Assembly (NCBI GenBank): GCA_917880885.1
Contig: OU862933.1
Span: 10,091,452 to 10,155,451, forward strand
Length of the DNA: 64,000 nucleotides
Direction of reading: 5' to 3'
Origin: Limnephilus marmoratus
Taxonomy: Eukaryota; Arthropoda; Insecta; Trichoptera; Limnephilidae
The notes beneath the pieces were generated by a model. That model saw nothing but the letters and a program-made list of their open reading frames with translations, was not told where the DNA came from and searched no databases. Made by a program: the position numbers and the translations under genes. Of the stretch, positions 43,671 to 57,075 are shown in pieces. Position 1 is the stretch's first letter, and each line of letters opens with the position of its first letter.

Positions 43671-44234
43671 TACAAATTCACCACAAATATAGCAAAAATT
43701 CTCAGAAGAATTTACACAACCTCTTTAAGTCATTTTTGAAATGCACGTTATGAAAGTTGGAACTGAAATAAATAAATGAAAGGGAATGGAAGGGAGTGGG
43801 CAACTTGGGAATTTCGGCATTCTCTCATCATACTTACTATGGAAAATCCCGATATATATGATTCAACGCTGACTAATTTTATCGTCACGAGTTACTAAAT
43901 GTTTTGTTTCAGTCTATAAAACATAACATTATCTTATAATAAGTTGGGATTAATAAAAAATATATATTTCGGCAATAAACCCCGTTTTGCGCCAAGATAG
44001 GCAATCCCACAGTATTTTGAGTTTTCCGGAAAAACCTTACGTGATGGAATTTTTTTGATAATTTTTCCGAATTCAGCAACCAAAAATACATGGGAATTAC
44101 GTCTTATTTCAAAGAAAAAAAAAAACAGTCGCAGACCTGTGTAGTGTCTCAGATAAATATATCCGATTTTATTTTTATACAGAACACACATTGAAAAAGT
44201 CTAAATGAATGTTCAACTTTTATAAGGAAAAAGA

Positions 44235-44415
44235 AAAAATTCGAGTGCAGTTAACACGCGGTAGAAGCGAAACTTTACCAAAACAATCTCAAACTATGAA
44301 GAACCAAGAAGCCTTGAAAAGTGAGGTCATAATCAAAGCACAGTGAGCAGGCTAATGAGCACAGACCTTACATCGTTTCCGTTTTATATCTCAACCAATA
44401 GGAGCCTTGATAGGA
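44235..44415 (-). repeat. dispersed repeat, copy 2 of the 11087 family
   Basis: The reverse complement aligns with 11087-11240 over its length. Class unknown. Confidence 0.65.
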
Positions 44416-45449
44416 GCATAATGCTTCACAGGTGCTGTACGCGTCATTTCCGTTTCATCCAAATTCCGAATCGCTATCTGGTCCAGTTGCGACCGTTATC
44501 TTATTATTTTTTATTTTTCCGGGTCCTGTTCTTTTTCATATTTTTGTTTAGATTCTTAGTGTTATTTTCTTCTTCAATGATATATTACATTGATGGGTCA
44601 AGGTTAATCTTCAAAAGTTATAAAAAGAGAGTTATAATAAAAAAAGAGAAATTATTATTTTGTTTATCTCCAAGTAGCAATTTATTCTAACATGTTGAAT
44701 TATAAAGGATGAAGTTTTCAAGAACGAAGTTGGATTTTAATGTTGGAATCAATAATATAAAGGTTGGATCAGACACACAGTACTGATATTAAAAATATGT
44801 CATATTATATCAAAAGGCACGTGTCCGCCAAGGTCTATGTATGTTTTTCTACTGTTCTAGGTCAGAAATATTGATTTGTAACATGGGCAAAAAAGTAACA
44901 TGGGGAAAACATGGTACCAGCCAACAACAGGTAAAGTTATGTCTTCATAATTAATAAGTTTTAGGTACCTACTTTATTTAGTTCAGTCAAAGTGAAATGT
45001 TTATGAAACAATACTCATAACCACTGGGGCGATTATGGTCGAAAAATGGACCACTTTTATTTTTCTGCGATTGATAGCGGTCCAAAATTGGATCACATTT
45101 TCATACCATTCGTAAAACTTTTATCGTAATTATTTAAAATATTTACCTGGCCAGCCATTTATTTTAAAACGAAGCTATTGAAATGCTTTATCTATTATGA
45201 CCATAGATGTCGCAAATCCGAACTTCGTAGACTATTTTAGAACGATGTTAAAAATATTTTTTTCACATCGAATTTTTGATCAGCTGTTTACGGTTAAAAT
45301 TAAGTCCTTTTCCCATAGATATGTACCTTTCATTATCAAGTATACCACAGACAACACACAGAAATCAAAAAATTTTAGGTTGACTCGATTAAGTACCCCT
45401 CACGGCAGTTTCAAAGTAACAGCACGCAGGATTCGCGCGGTTATAAACT

Positions 45450-45610
45450 TTACGATTTTTTTATACATCCTACAAATATGAGATAAACAGTAAAATACAG
45501 GTTAATTCATTGGCCGTACAGCAATATAATAGGTTCTTATATTTCCGTGTTAAAACTCAAAGGTATGATTTTTTAATGTTGGTGAAAAATTAAAAAAATA
45601 ATCTTCTGGG
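45450..45610. repeat. uninterrupted copy of the 23985-24500 repeat
   Basis: atcctacaaatatgagataa, then gaattcattgg-like sequence and aaaggtatgatttttt. The MITE at 24078-24453 is absent here, giving the empty site. Confidence 0.6.
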
Positions 45611-46379
45611 AAATCGCGAGCAATCGAGGCAAATTTATTTATTTCGCATGGTTGCTCCAGTGGATAAAATTCAAAGGCCATTATGAGAATATATATCTAA
45701 CTAATTAACCAGGTTGGTAGAGAGGATGGAAAACCACACAGATCTTTCTTAGCACACTGCTTGCTTCATTCACATACATACTAGTCTGTTGACACGACCC
45801 GACTCAAGTATGTACCATTGTTTAATGTTGTTCACATAATGAAATTAAAACAAATCGACGAAATCATCAAAAATGCTTTCTTTAATGTGATTTTTTAATG
45901 TTACACCTCACAAGAGCAGAGCAGAGTGTAAATACAGGGGAATTACATCCCCCCTCGGTTGGGCAGCGATGTGTGTTGGGTTAAGGTAGAGGCTGTAATG
46001 CTTATATGCTGTAATGATTATACGAAGGAGGAAAAACAAATGCCGGTAAAACATTTCACATTTGTGGCCAACATGCACAAAAATTAGTTGGAGAAACGAC
46101 CCGTTCTCATGAAGCCGATATCAACTGAAAACGGATGTTCAGCTCGAGTCTGTTGACTTTCGCGTGCATGCACCGGAGCACAGGGGATCCGTGCTGCAAA
46201 CTCCTTTAAATTCTGAGTGACAATCACACAAGGGTCAAAACTGCACAGAGCTAGTGGAACTGTGGCATCCTCGATATTGAGAAATGTGGCATCAATCAAT
46301 ATACAGGGAACGGTGAAAAAATGCAGTAAATCAGGTCACTAATTATAATCCAAATTATTGAGCTAACTTTTAAATTCAA

Positions 46380-48480
46380 AATCTGAAAGTACCTTCCACT
46401 TGTAAGAGATTTCGAAATTATTGTATGCATCTAAAATCTCAACAATCAACCCACTAAAAACTCTCAACAAATGAGCTACGCCATTGTACAATTTGCATAG
46501 TTTTTCTACCAGAAATTTATAGATCCACGCAACTATTTTCACCTCGCAAGTCATTTTCATAATGAGCTTTGAAATACCCAATGGATTGAATTTACTCTAC
46601 ATGTATACATTTCATCAAAGTAGTAATCCAGTCGAATGTCTCTTAAGAGAAAGTCACAAGCCAAAAATGTTTGTATTCTTAGTGTGCCTTATAGCGCCAC
46701 GAATATAAGTAAAAGGCATAAAAATCGCTTAACAAACAGAGTCCATGGGTCACAATTTCAAGCGCAGAAGTGGTTTTTATTTATTTTGTGAATAATTTTA
46801 TAAGAAAAAAAAAGTTAATCAATGGAAATTGTCACAGATAATTACAAAGCTGTTTCTCACGCATTCATAAATTTTAATGAAAAAATACATAAATTTTTTA
46901 GTAGTTTACACTTATATTTTTTACAAAGTATTTAACAATTTTATTTTAATTCTACTCAATGGAAATGATAGAAAAAGTTTCAATTTACCAAAAGCATATT
47001 TTTTTATATTTATAATGTAAATCAATTTGTGGTAAAGATTAATTGAAATAGTAATTTAGCATCAATCTTCGCCATAACTATTAGTAAATTGCTGCCATTT
47101 GAGGTGATTGCACAAGCACCACAGGTGGATGGTATGGAAATAATAACAGTAGGTGAGTAATTAGTACTGGCTATAAGAGGGCGCTTTGTCATGTTGATTT
47201 GTCATCAAATGTTTTTCTTTGATGATTCCTTTATGATTAATGAACTATAAGGCTGCTGGGGGTATTCAAGTCTAGGAAAAAATAAAATAAAAATAAATAT
47301 TTCTTCATATTTCGATATTCAAGAATTTCTCCTTAAAAGGATTTTTCAAAATTCGAATTATTTTAAAAGTTAAAGCAATTTTAGTTCGACCGATTTAGAC
47401 GGAATCTAACTAGAATCTAAATAGAGCAAAACGCATGTTTCTCAAAACTACTTTTTTCAGGACTGTTGACACGATATCTGAAGTTCTACTGAACCAATTT
47501 ACTTGAAATTTGGTGTGAGCCTTCTTTATACATAACTCTAACGTACTAACTAAAACTATAACAAAATTTCAATTTTTACTATTTTTAAAAAATCCGGAAA
47601 AGTCAAAAAAACTTGTAAATAAATGTTTTTTTTTCAGAAAGCCAGCCATTTAGCCAAAAAAAGTTTTCTTTTACCTTTTCTTAGTTTGGACCATAGCAGC
47701 ATTTGTTTGGATTAAGAATTAGTTTGGGTTTTTTTTTCAGATTACTAGGAGGGTTGCAATCGTGTCAACCAGGGCGCGTCATTTTTTTGAGACCATCCAT
47801 TTCAACACCTTGCAACTTTTTGAATTTTAATTTTTTTACTTTGCTTTTGCTTCCCATAATTCGTGGTTCAGCCTTTTTTGTCATGTTAATACGTGGTATC
47901 ATGCAAAAGCAGAGCAGTGACAAAACAGAACAGCGACAAAAGAGAACTTTGAAGAAGAAAAATTTAACCTAACCTATTATTTAATCATACTCTATTTTGT
48001 TACTGTTAGAAAAGAACTGTTACTGTTCAGACCGAATGAAAAGGAATTAATTAATAGTGATTTCTAAAATTCATTAAAAACAACATTTATCAAAACGAAG
48101 ATCGGAAATAACCAAATTATAATCATTAAATATACATAATTATGTTATTATTACTAGCTTTTAGCTTATATCTGAGAATAATTACAGACAATTATGAATT
48201 AAATTGTTGTTGCAAATAATATAAATATTAATGAGAGGATTAGAAGCAAAATGATGGAATATGGCTATTGAATTACAGTTGAAAGTCATTGGATGGTGTC
48301 CTTGGTTGGAATAAAGAAACAGAGGGTGCCCACAGATGAGATGGGCAGATGAACTAATATTCCGCATCAAGTACCAGTCACCCAGTGCAGAGGAACAGAC
48401 AGGAACATTTATTATATTATGTTCAAGTACATTAGCAATTTAAAGACTAAATAATCTGACCCCTAAACTCCATAAAGCAA
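46380..48480. other. no recognised feature
   Basis: 2.1 kb of A+T-rich sequence without conserved frames or repeats that I can match inside the window. Confidence 0.4.
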
Positions 48481-48544
48481 TAGTTTTGCTTTGATATGCA
48501 CAATGTATTGCCAATTTATTCAACAAAGTTGAATTGAAACTCAA

Positions 48545-49045
48545 GGAAAATCAGTGTTAGATACTCTCAATAGCGCCCTGGTAAAAGCCTGCTATTCAGA
48601 ATCGAAACATTATTTGAAATGGCTTTAGCAGCATTTGAAGACTTTTTTTTTTTACATGAGCTCCACACAGGAGGCCCTGAGGAAAATTATTTTCCTCAGG
48701 GCCTATGTCATCTTTGGGGATGCTGTGTGGAGGGTTTTTTTAAGGAAAGGAAGGAGAGGAGAGTTCTGGGAAGGAAAAGGGTTTAAGGGGTGGGTAGGAA
48801 TCTGGGGTTCAGTATGTCCTGGTCATCCGCCTCCAAGACCTAGACAAACCTCACCCCATGAACCCGGGCACCCCTGCTAAATCACCAAACTTAGCGAACC
48901 TTTATAAACTTTATCTGAATAGCAAGGTACTTCCGAGCCTTCTCTTTCTTCGTCTCCTTCCTTTTCCCACTGCCACTCCACTCCCTACAGCCTTGTAATT
49001 TACCCCAATTGGGGATGCCATAGTCCCATTGGCTCCAGACAATTT
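48545..49045 (-). repeat. repeat B copy 4, split by a repeat S copy
   Basis: 48545-48635 (gatactctcaatagcgccct, then gaaatggctttagc) and 48905-49045 (ctatctgaatagc-like through aattggggatgccatagtcc) are the two halves, minus orientation. Repeat S copy 9 lies between. Confidence 0.7.
48643..48900 (-). mobile_element. repeat S copy 9 (short form, 5'-truncated)
   Basis: T-run, then tacatgagctccacacagga, perfect hairpin GGCCCTGAGG...CCTCAGGGCC, short middle tcctggtcatccgcctcc, truncated at caccaaacttagcg. Inserted in repeat B. Confidence 0.85.
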
Positions 49046-49048
49046 GAT

Positions 49049-49316
49049 CTTTTTTACGTTAGCTCCACGCAGGAGGCCCTGAGGAAAATAATTTCCCTCA
49101 AGGTCTGTGTCATTTTTGGGGATGCTGTGTGGAGGATCTTTTTAAGAAAAGGAAAGAGAGGAAGTTCAGGGAAGTAAAACGGTATGGGGGGCGGGTAGGA
49201 ATCTGGGGTTCAGTGTGTCTAGATCATCCACTGCCAGACCCAGACAAACCTCACTCCATGAATATCCAATAAATGGTTTCCGAGGCGGCGGTACCCATTC
49301 CCGCCTCCCCAATTGT
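49049..49316 (-). mobile_element. repeat S copy 10 (short form)
   Basis: cgttagctccacgcaggagg through cccgcctccccaattg. It is about 150 bp from copy 9, in the same orientation; part of the middle is deleted. Confidence 0.8.
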
Positions 49317-49949
49317 AAGTACCAATCTCTAATGCGGTATTCAAATAAAAAAAAACAATTAAGCCTCCAAATAATAATAATAATCTGAAGTTATCAATGT
49401 GCACTAATAAAATTTAGAGGTTGAAGAAAAAAGTAGAAGGTCTTGAAACAAGTTTGAATTATGATTGTGTTCTAGTTCTGCAAAGAAAACGAGTTTGTTC
49501 TGTCTGGTCAGAAATAAAGAAAGTCTTACACACACAATCTCATCAAACACACACTCTTCATGTGTACACACGGACATTACTGCTTGGTGCTTCCAACATG
49601 CAATCTCATTCATACAGACAGGTGGGCCAATAAATACCTTCACTTAACATTATACTCATGTGCTTTCTTCTTATTTACTTGATTGAGATGAGATCTGAAC
49701 ATGGTATAAGAAGATATATTTATTTATGTAGTCAACACAGATTTGCTATCGTCTCTGTGTTTCTCTGCAGAGATTCATTGTGATAATAAAAGTAAGTTTT
49801 GCCTTATTTGTTTGTATATAGGCCATTACATGTTTTGTTTACCTAGGATCAAAATAATAGTATGTAAAGACTATCAATTCTTCATTCAAACATAAGAAAG
49901 TATTCAAATTTTGAAATAGCTATAATATTCTTTGATTAACTCTTTACCT

Positions 49950-50640
49950 AGTATGCAGATATACCTGGACACTTTGTGTACATTATTGTCATATCTGACT
50001 TTATGTACAGTATGCAGATATATCTGGACACTTTATGTACAGTATGCAGATATATCTGGACACATTATGTACAGTATGCAGATATATCTGGACACTTTAT
50101 GTACAGTATGCAGATATATCTGGACACTTTATGTGCGGTGTGCAGATATATCTGGATACTTTATGCACAGTATGCAGATATATCTGGATACTTTATCATT
50201 TATGTATAGTATGCAAATATATCTGGACACTTTATGCACAGTATGCAGATATATCTGGATACTTTATGCACAGTATGCAGATATATCTGGACATTTTATG
50301 TACAGTATGCAGATATATCTGGACACTTTGTGTACAGTATGCAGATATATCTGAACACTTTATGTACAATATGCACATAATTTTCCCCAGTTAGACCCGA
50401 GATTATTTCTCTACTAACTGGGTAATTTAAAACTGTAATGAATTATATATAACATATTATTATTGTGTATAATTACTTTTCCAATTTAATACAATACAAT
50501 AAAATAAAATATATCTTGACACTTTATGTACAGTATGTAGATATATCTGGAACTTTATGTACAATATGCAGATATATCGTGTCCAGACACTTTATGTTCA
50601 ATACGCAGATACGAGTATATCTGGAAACTTGATGTACAGT
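49950..50640. repeat. 32-bp minisatellite, about 13 units plus outliers
   Basis: The unit gatatatctggacactttat and gtacagtatgca repeats from about 49955 to 50375. Three or four worn units follow at 50507-50640 after about 135 bp of other sequence. All three plus frames are open only because the unit has no stop codon; it is not a gene. Confidence 0.9.
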
Positions 50641-50644
50641 AGGT

Positions 50645-52145
50645 ACGAAACATAATACAAAATGAATGTTTAGCTACTTATATATTATTCAAAAATTCCA
50701 AAATTAACATCAAAATATTAATTTACTTTGCTTGCCATACTTTTTCGAGCCATTCTGTACGATGGTAAATGGAGATTTTTGGCATAAATTTAAATAAATT
50801 GCATAAAATATTTTTTATTCATTGAAATGTTTACGTACTGTTTTATGTACAATAAAAGACATTTACATAATGCTTTCTATGAATAAAAAGTATTTGAAAA
50901 AACTTATGTAAATAGAAAATGCAAAAAATCTTTATAATATCTGTAATTAAACATAAAATAACTCTAATGGTATTTTACGAGATCTCTCAATATACCTAGA
51001 TCATTAAAAATCACGATGTTGCTTGAAATGGCGATAAATAGTCATGTTTACTGACCACGTGAACAACCAGATACTACCCAACCTTCCTCTTTCTGACCTC
51101 CATCCCCTTTCCACTCTTTTCAGTCTCAGAATGCACCCAAATTAGGGACATTCTATATCAAAAATATTTATTAAAAAAAAGAATAAATAATATCTATATA
51201 AAAAGGCTGAACAAATTGACTTTCCCAAATATATTTGATTTGCGAAAGGATAGTGCACACACCAAACTCTCACTCTCTCATCTGTCGCAAGCCCGCCGGC
51301 ATGTAATGCGAATTTAACTCTTATGTATAAAGAAAATGTATGACGGACAAGGTCTGAATCGCTTTTGCCAATATCAATCAAGGACCTAGGCACTATTTGA
51401 TTATTGTAGCTACTCTGAATTATTTTTAAATAATTTTCTATAAAATTTACGGGTGGCTTTTATAAATATAATCCAACATTCGGTTAATAGTAATTATTAA
51501 GAATATAAAACCACCTGATAAATTTATCATTTACGCATTTAGTAATACTTAAGATTATTTATCTTTATCTTTATCTTGGCTGAGTAGAGTTATATAAAAT
51601 TGAATATATAATAGCGAATACAAAAGTATAGTTTTGTCAGAACCACTTCTGTGTCATATTATAGCAAGGATAATTACTAATTAGCTTACATAACTGCCTA
51701 AGTACATTCCTATTACGAACTTAGTAATCATTGTACTCTATTCAATAACCACTATGACAAACTATGATTAATATTTTATCAATGTACTTTGGTAAGAGTT
51801 ATCATAAAAATTAGAGAGAAACAATTTATGACAAAAGCGTATTTAATAAGTTTTTTTTAATCTTATCTGATAAGGCACATTCCGGCTACTATACAAAAAT
51901 GAAGACGCTGTAGGAAGTAGGAATTCCCCATTACCATAGTAAATTATGCTAGTAATTATAATGCATAAGAAATAATTAATAAAATAATTGTGATTAGGTA
52001 CTTAGCCTTAATTATTTTAGCCATATTATTAGTAAGACTATAGTTTATAAAAATAAATGACTATACTATATATAAAAATAACAACACAATTTTTTTTTCT
52101 TCCAGTAGATTTTACACAATTTTTAAAAAATTGTAATTATGTAAT
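50645..52145. other. no recognised feature
   Basis: 1.5 kb of A+T-rich sequence. 51060-51160 weakly resembles a repeat B edge. No gene is supported. Confidence 0.4.
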
Positions 52146-52149
52146 ATAT

Positions 52150-52245
52150 GCAATTCATTTTTGGGTTAAAGTGTCCAATGCTGTCCAAAATGTCGGCTAA
52201 AGGAGGAAGTACAACTAGGCATAACAACCCAAAAATTAATAAAAA
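52150..52245. mobile_element. repeat F deletion derivative
   Basis: Begins atttttgggtt and ends aacccaaaaattaat. Between them gtccaatgctgtccaaaatg, tcggctaaaggaggaagtac and aactaggcataac match the right arm of repeat F. About 90 bp. Confidence 0.55.
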
Positions 52246-52249
52246 TCTC

Positions 52250-55080
52250 AAATCTTATCCAATGTAAAATTTATTATTTCGAAATTTGATGTCTTATCAA
52301 ATTTTTTTATAAATAATTAGTTAGTAAAAATTGATAGTTAAAAGCTTCATAGCTCACGATGGAAATGTATTTTTGAGCTGAAAAAATTTACATTGACCTA
52401 TAATTGCCGAAATAAAATGCTGTGTAAATTTCGTGAAGCCAGAGCTCACCGTTCGTGAGTTTATAGTGTGACATACAAACGAATTTCCTGCTTTACAGTA
52501 GACAGTAAAAGAATGTGGCAAACTTTCTCTTCTGCTTGAAAGGATTGACCTTAAATTTGGCAAATTTAAACATAGAGTACTTATCACAAACATGTCTCAA
52601 ATTAATTTAATTGCCCACATTTCAGAAAAAAAACGTAATGACTAATGAAGGACTGTATCATGTGACAATGACGATCAGTTTTAATTCAAACATGATAATA
52701 TATTTCGTATTGCATGATTTTAATCCGTGTTGATAGCAGATCGAAGACAATATTAAAAAAAGGCTAATAATTACCTACATCATAAAAATATAAATTCCTA
52801 AATTCCAGATAAGAAAATTCGCGCAAAAATAATAGTAAAATATCTTCCTCGCGAAAAAAGAAATCGAAAATATTAAGTAAGTACCTACATTTTTCTAACT
52901 TCAAAAATAATATTTTGCGCAATTTTAAATCTGTTTTCATTGTTAATTGTTATAAGTTCATACGTTTCCCTGAATAACTTTGGTAAAATTTAAGAATCTT
53001 ATAACTTTTGATAGGGTCTGTATTTCCTCCTTTTCATCCATTTTTTCCCCCACATCAACCAATTTTTGAAATTAAAATCCAATTTTCGATGTCTTATATT
53101 CGCGGTAAATTATTTACAATAAGGTGGTTGAAAATGTTGAACCACTAAACTTTCAAGTTAGCCGCTCATAAAATATGAAACACGAAAAAGGAAATTTATT
53201 GATTTCATATTGAGAAGTTGAGAATGTAGACCAAATAATAATAATTAAGTGGTAGGTTACCTAGGTACACCTACCGGAGAAAGAAAATCAACGAAATAAT
53301 TTGAAAGTGGACTGACAGATAGATACAAGAAATAATACAGGAGAACGTGTAAGAAAATAATTATAAATAAACTGGTGCATTGTACTAGTCTCATTTTCTT
53401 TGCATTGAATTGTCAGTGAACTTGATCTTGATCCATAATATAAAATAGTACAGCGGCAGCGCTAATATTTTGAATGGCGTTTTTTCGGAAAATTATGTAA
53501 CCTGAATCATTAATTCGTACAATAGTCAGTAAAATGAATATTTTACGATTTCCAATGAAATCAATATCCGCTATACTTCTACTAAAAAGAATATTAGTCA
53601 CGGCATCGGTATAAATAATTAGCGCAGAATTAATTTATTATCGAGCGCAACAAACGGTAATAAAATTTTAACACATAAAAGGAAGTCAGTATTCATTACC
53701 TAAAACGGCGAAGCTTGAAAAGAATAATCCAAAATCACTGAACATTTTCACACATCATTGTAAATCGCTAATAAATTTCTCTTTCCAAGATCACGGCCGC
53801 GGAGCACACAGCTGAACACAGCTCGATAAATAACTAAACAACTGACTTTGACATTTCTGTTTTCTGACGCACAACAAAAAGTATTCCTTGTCCATGTGTG
53901 AGTGCAATCATATGAATCCCACGTGGTGCTTGCCAGAGACATCTGTTGGAATTCTGATGTTATTAGGTTGTACAAAAGGTGTGAATCTGAGATAAGTTGT
54001 GAAGATCAGTTGTAAATTTGAAAACTTCTGGATTTCGAAATATTTAAAAATTAATTAACGTACTTTGGGTAGATGTACTACCTCAAAATACCTGATTATA
54101 TAATAAATTTGTGAAATTTTGCCCCAGAACGAATTTAGGAGGGTTAGGTGTTTTGACCTGACTGCTCAGAAAGGTTGCATGGCGCTTCCATGCAATATGG
54201 AAAGAAATCGAAAAATGGGCTTGACTTTAGAACGGACGGACGAGCTTTTCGACGCATTGGCTTCAGTCAGGATGGGTGTTCCACCATTTCATGATAATTC
54301 ATTAGAAGTAGAAATTAATCCCAATCCTAAAAAAAGGTTACTTATATAAGTGCCGACTTCTGCAAACTGCTGCTTATGCTGGAATCAGACGCTCCACTCG
54401 GATGAATGTTCACTTGAGTGAATATTCATTTTTGTTTCATTCCGCGATTACACGGCGCTACAGAAATGAATGTTCGCTCGTTCATTCCTGCTACAATGTC
54501 GTCAAACGAAGTCGTGTGTGTTGGAATTCAATTGATTTATGATAATTTGACTGAAGAATTGACTAAAAGAAGCAAATAATACACCGACAGTGGTGGGTGC
54601 GGTTATGGATTTTAAGGAGAAACGTGTTGGGAGCTTCTGACACATTGTTGAGGGAATTAGCGGAACCAGATTCTGAATCATACATAAATCTTCTTAGAAT
54701 GGATAAAAGTCCATCATCATCTCTGTCATGAGGTTGTTTTTTACGCAATTTAGCCGACACAAATAAATAAAAAAAAAAAACAGCGTAGTCTCATCATAAA
54801 AACCTTTTTATTTTTTATGTCACTATAACACAATTTTATTTAACTTTTTTTTATTAGAAAATTTTACCTCCAGATCAAAAATTTCACATATATTTAAAAA
54901 AATACACATTTATAAATGATGTTATAACACATCATGCATAAATAATCCTCCAGGCCTCGACCACATTCTGTCAGTAGATTAGAATATTTCCGCTTTGCAA
55001 TAAAATCCAAATAAATGGAATATTTGTGAACATCTCTGAAAACTAAAAACTGTTTTTGAAAGGTGATGAAAGTCAGCCTT
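52250..55080. other. no recognised gene; possible hAT relic at 54380-54520
   Basis: Mostly A+T-rich. Around 54395-54510 opposed gaatgttcactcg/cgagcgaacattc-like motifs recall termini of decayed hAT elements. The 54119-54349 frame shows no motif I know. Confidence 0.3.
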
Positions 55081-55084
55081 TTCT

Positions 55085-55396
55085 AAAGTCAAGCAAAAAC
55101 CTAACTACATGGCAATTTTGATGTCGATAATGCACAACAACGCAGCATTTGATACAGGAGATCTTGAAAAACCAGAAATAATATTGTACTATAATCGTAT
55201 GAAAAATGATGTAGATCTGGTGGATACGATGTGGTCACTATATCTCCAGGAATTCAAGAAGATGGCCTCTGTTTTCTTTGATCAGCTCAACCTTAGCACC
55301 CCCAATACAATATGCATTCATAGTGCCAACAAGAACTACGATCCGTCGTCACTTCCTAACCGACCTGTCTCTAGCTTGGATGAAACCGCTGGCTAA
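55085..55396 (+). pseudogene. piggyBac-type transposase fragment
   Basis: The frame reads MAILMSIMHNNAAF...EKPEIILYYNRMKNDVDLVD, then TMWSLYLQEFKKMASVFFDQ and further residues to a TAA (55394-55396). KPEIILYYN..K..VD.VD is a hallmark of the piggyBac transposase domain. Only about 95 codons remain. Not active. Confidence 0.75.
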
Positions 55397-55599
55397 ATGA
55401 AGATTGCAGAATAAATTGTTGCCAAGAAGCCTGTCTTTAAAAATAAATTGGTATCCCTCAAGTAGAAAATTAGTCATCGACCCCGGGATCGACTCGGAGA
55501 AATTCTGTGGGTTGCTGTCATGACTGCGAAAGAGCGCGCAATAGAAGCACTCTTGATCACTCCAAGATTGTATGTTTGTTCTGCTCAATGATATCAGCG

Positions 55600-56460
55600 A
55601 TTAGATTAGTACGTTTGAATGGTTTTTTTTTTTTATCTCAATAAAAGTGAAAGATGTGATTGTTAGTTCCAAATGTTAAAAACATGGAAGACACGTTTAC
55701 TATCTGTTGATTATTTTCTATACTCAGATTATAAGATTAAAAAATAAATACACAATAATTCAAAATGATGATTTCACTTCATTTTTAGTTTAAAAATATT
55801 CTTCCCATCTAATCTACGCAACCATTGATGTTTCATTTTAGAGAGCGACCACTGAAGGGTTAATAATTTTATAAAGTACTGAATAAAAATAAATACTTGA
55901 AGAACAATAATGTTACATTAATATATCGTTTGTTTATAGACGGTTACATCTACAGTCGCCGAGAATTTATAAGAATAATGGGTATTTTACCAAAATGTTA
56001 CTGACACTGTCCAAATTAAAAATATTACCCTTCCAAATACTGAGCGAAAGGGAGAACTGCAGCTCAAGCTGAAAATACCTAAATAATATTCCTAAATCTA
56101 ATGTTTTTTGCCAATAGGTACTTATTTGTCTATTCTTGTTCGTCTATTCTCAAAAAAATATAAAATCGCATCAAGCCTACGTAGATTATGACGCAATGCT
56201 TTTAACAAGCCGCAAGCAATAAGTTTTTTGTTCTATTCTCTGTAAGAATTGAACAGAAGAAATTTTTTTGTTCTATTTTCTGAAAGAATAGAACAGAAGA
56301 ATCTAAAGAATATTCAGATTTGAATAATTCTTCAAATTTCAAAGTTGTTTTTCAAGTTCTGTGAAAGTTCTACTCAAGTTCTATTATTATATTATTTCAT
56401 TATGGGCCAGTTATTTGACAGAACTGAAATTATAAGAGAACTTGAACAAAACTTACTCCA
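55600..56460. other. gene B downstream flank, no gene recognised
   Basis: A+T-rich. At 56225-56300 a roughly 55-bp hairpin-bearing unit (ttttttgttctatt.tctg..agaat.gaacagaagaa) occurs twice in tandem. Confidence 0.4.
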
Positions 56461-56466
56461 CGAAAC

Positions 56467-56768
56467 AAATTTGCTGTGTTTGAAGAAATAAAAATCAACT
56501 GGTACAGTTTACTGTTATTAGTTTACTAATCGATAATTAATACAATCAATAAAACGAAGTCTTGGTAAATCCAATTTTATTAATGGTTTTACCAAGTTTT
56601 CAAATTCTGTGAAACAACTGTCCCTAAGTTTTTTATTAATTTCGAATTAAAATTGTGCCACAAAATAAGTTTGCTGTGTTTGAAGAAATAAAAATCAACT
56701 GGTATAGTTTTTGATACTAATAAATAATTAATAAAACGAAGTCTTGGCAATACCAATTTTATTAAAGG
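56467..56768 (-). repeat. direct duplication (about 110-125 bp, twice) in the gene B 3' region
   Basis: Segments 56467-56592 and 56660-56768 share tttgctgtgtttgaagaaat, then aaaatcaactggta, and later aaaacgaagtcttgg followed by attttatta. Each copy carries an AATAAA on the minus strand. The copies are diverged by small indels. Confidence 0.75.
56758..56763 (-). terminator. polyadenylation signal AATAAA of gene B
   Basis: AATAAA on the minus strand lies about 130 bases past the gene B stop. A second AATAAA context lies further downstream inside a duplicated copy of the same 3' segment (see the 56467-56768 direct repeat), so alternative distal ends are possible. Confidence 0.6.
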
Positions 56769-56891
56769 TGATCATTAAAGTAAACCGAAAAAAAAAAGTA
56801 AAAATTAGTCATATTAAAATAAACAATTTTAGTAAACACAGTTGCATTGAAAAAGTGAAGAAACTATTTTGGGTTTCTGTGGGGTTAATCA

Positions 56892-57075
56892 TCAGTCATC
56901 ATCCCCTTTCTGTTCCTTGGTGAACTGTAGGAAGACCTGTTCGAGTGAAGTCTGTCCGATGGAGTAATCTTCAATGTCCAGCTCCTTCTTGGCCTTCTCC
57001 ATGATACCGAATATATTGGACCAGGTCATCTTCTTATCAGGAAGGTAGTATGTCATCTTGCCTTGGTATGATTCT
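56892..57075 (-). CDS. gene B last exon: C-terminus
   Basis: The acceptor is GCTTTGTTTAG; one base completes the Q codon. It encodes 60 codons ending KEQKGDDD and TGA (56892-56894). It contains [12 protein letters not shown], diagnostic of ABCA C-termini. Confidence 0.95.

Noticed and set aside
49932..50394. Three overlapping 77-140-codon plus-strand frames rich in YADISGHF-like repeats
   Set aside because: They are the three readings of a 32-bp minisatellite whose unit has no stop codon; no start context or homology.
54119..54349. 76-codon plus-strand frame resembling a small protein
   Set aside because: No family recognised and no splice or poly(A) context; it might be a transposon relic but cannot be supported.
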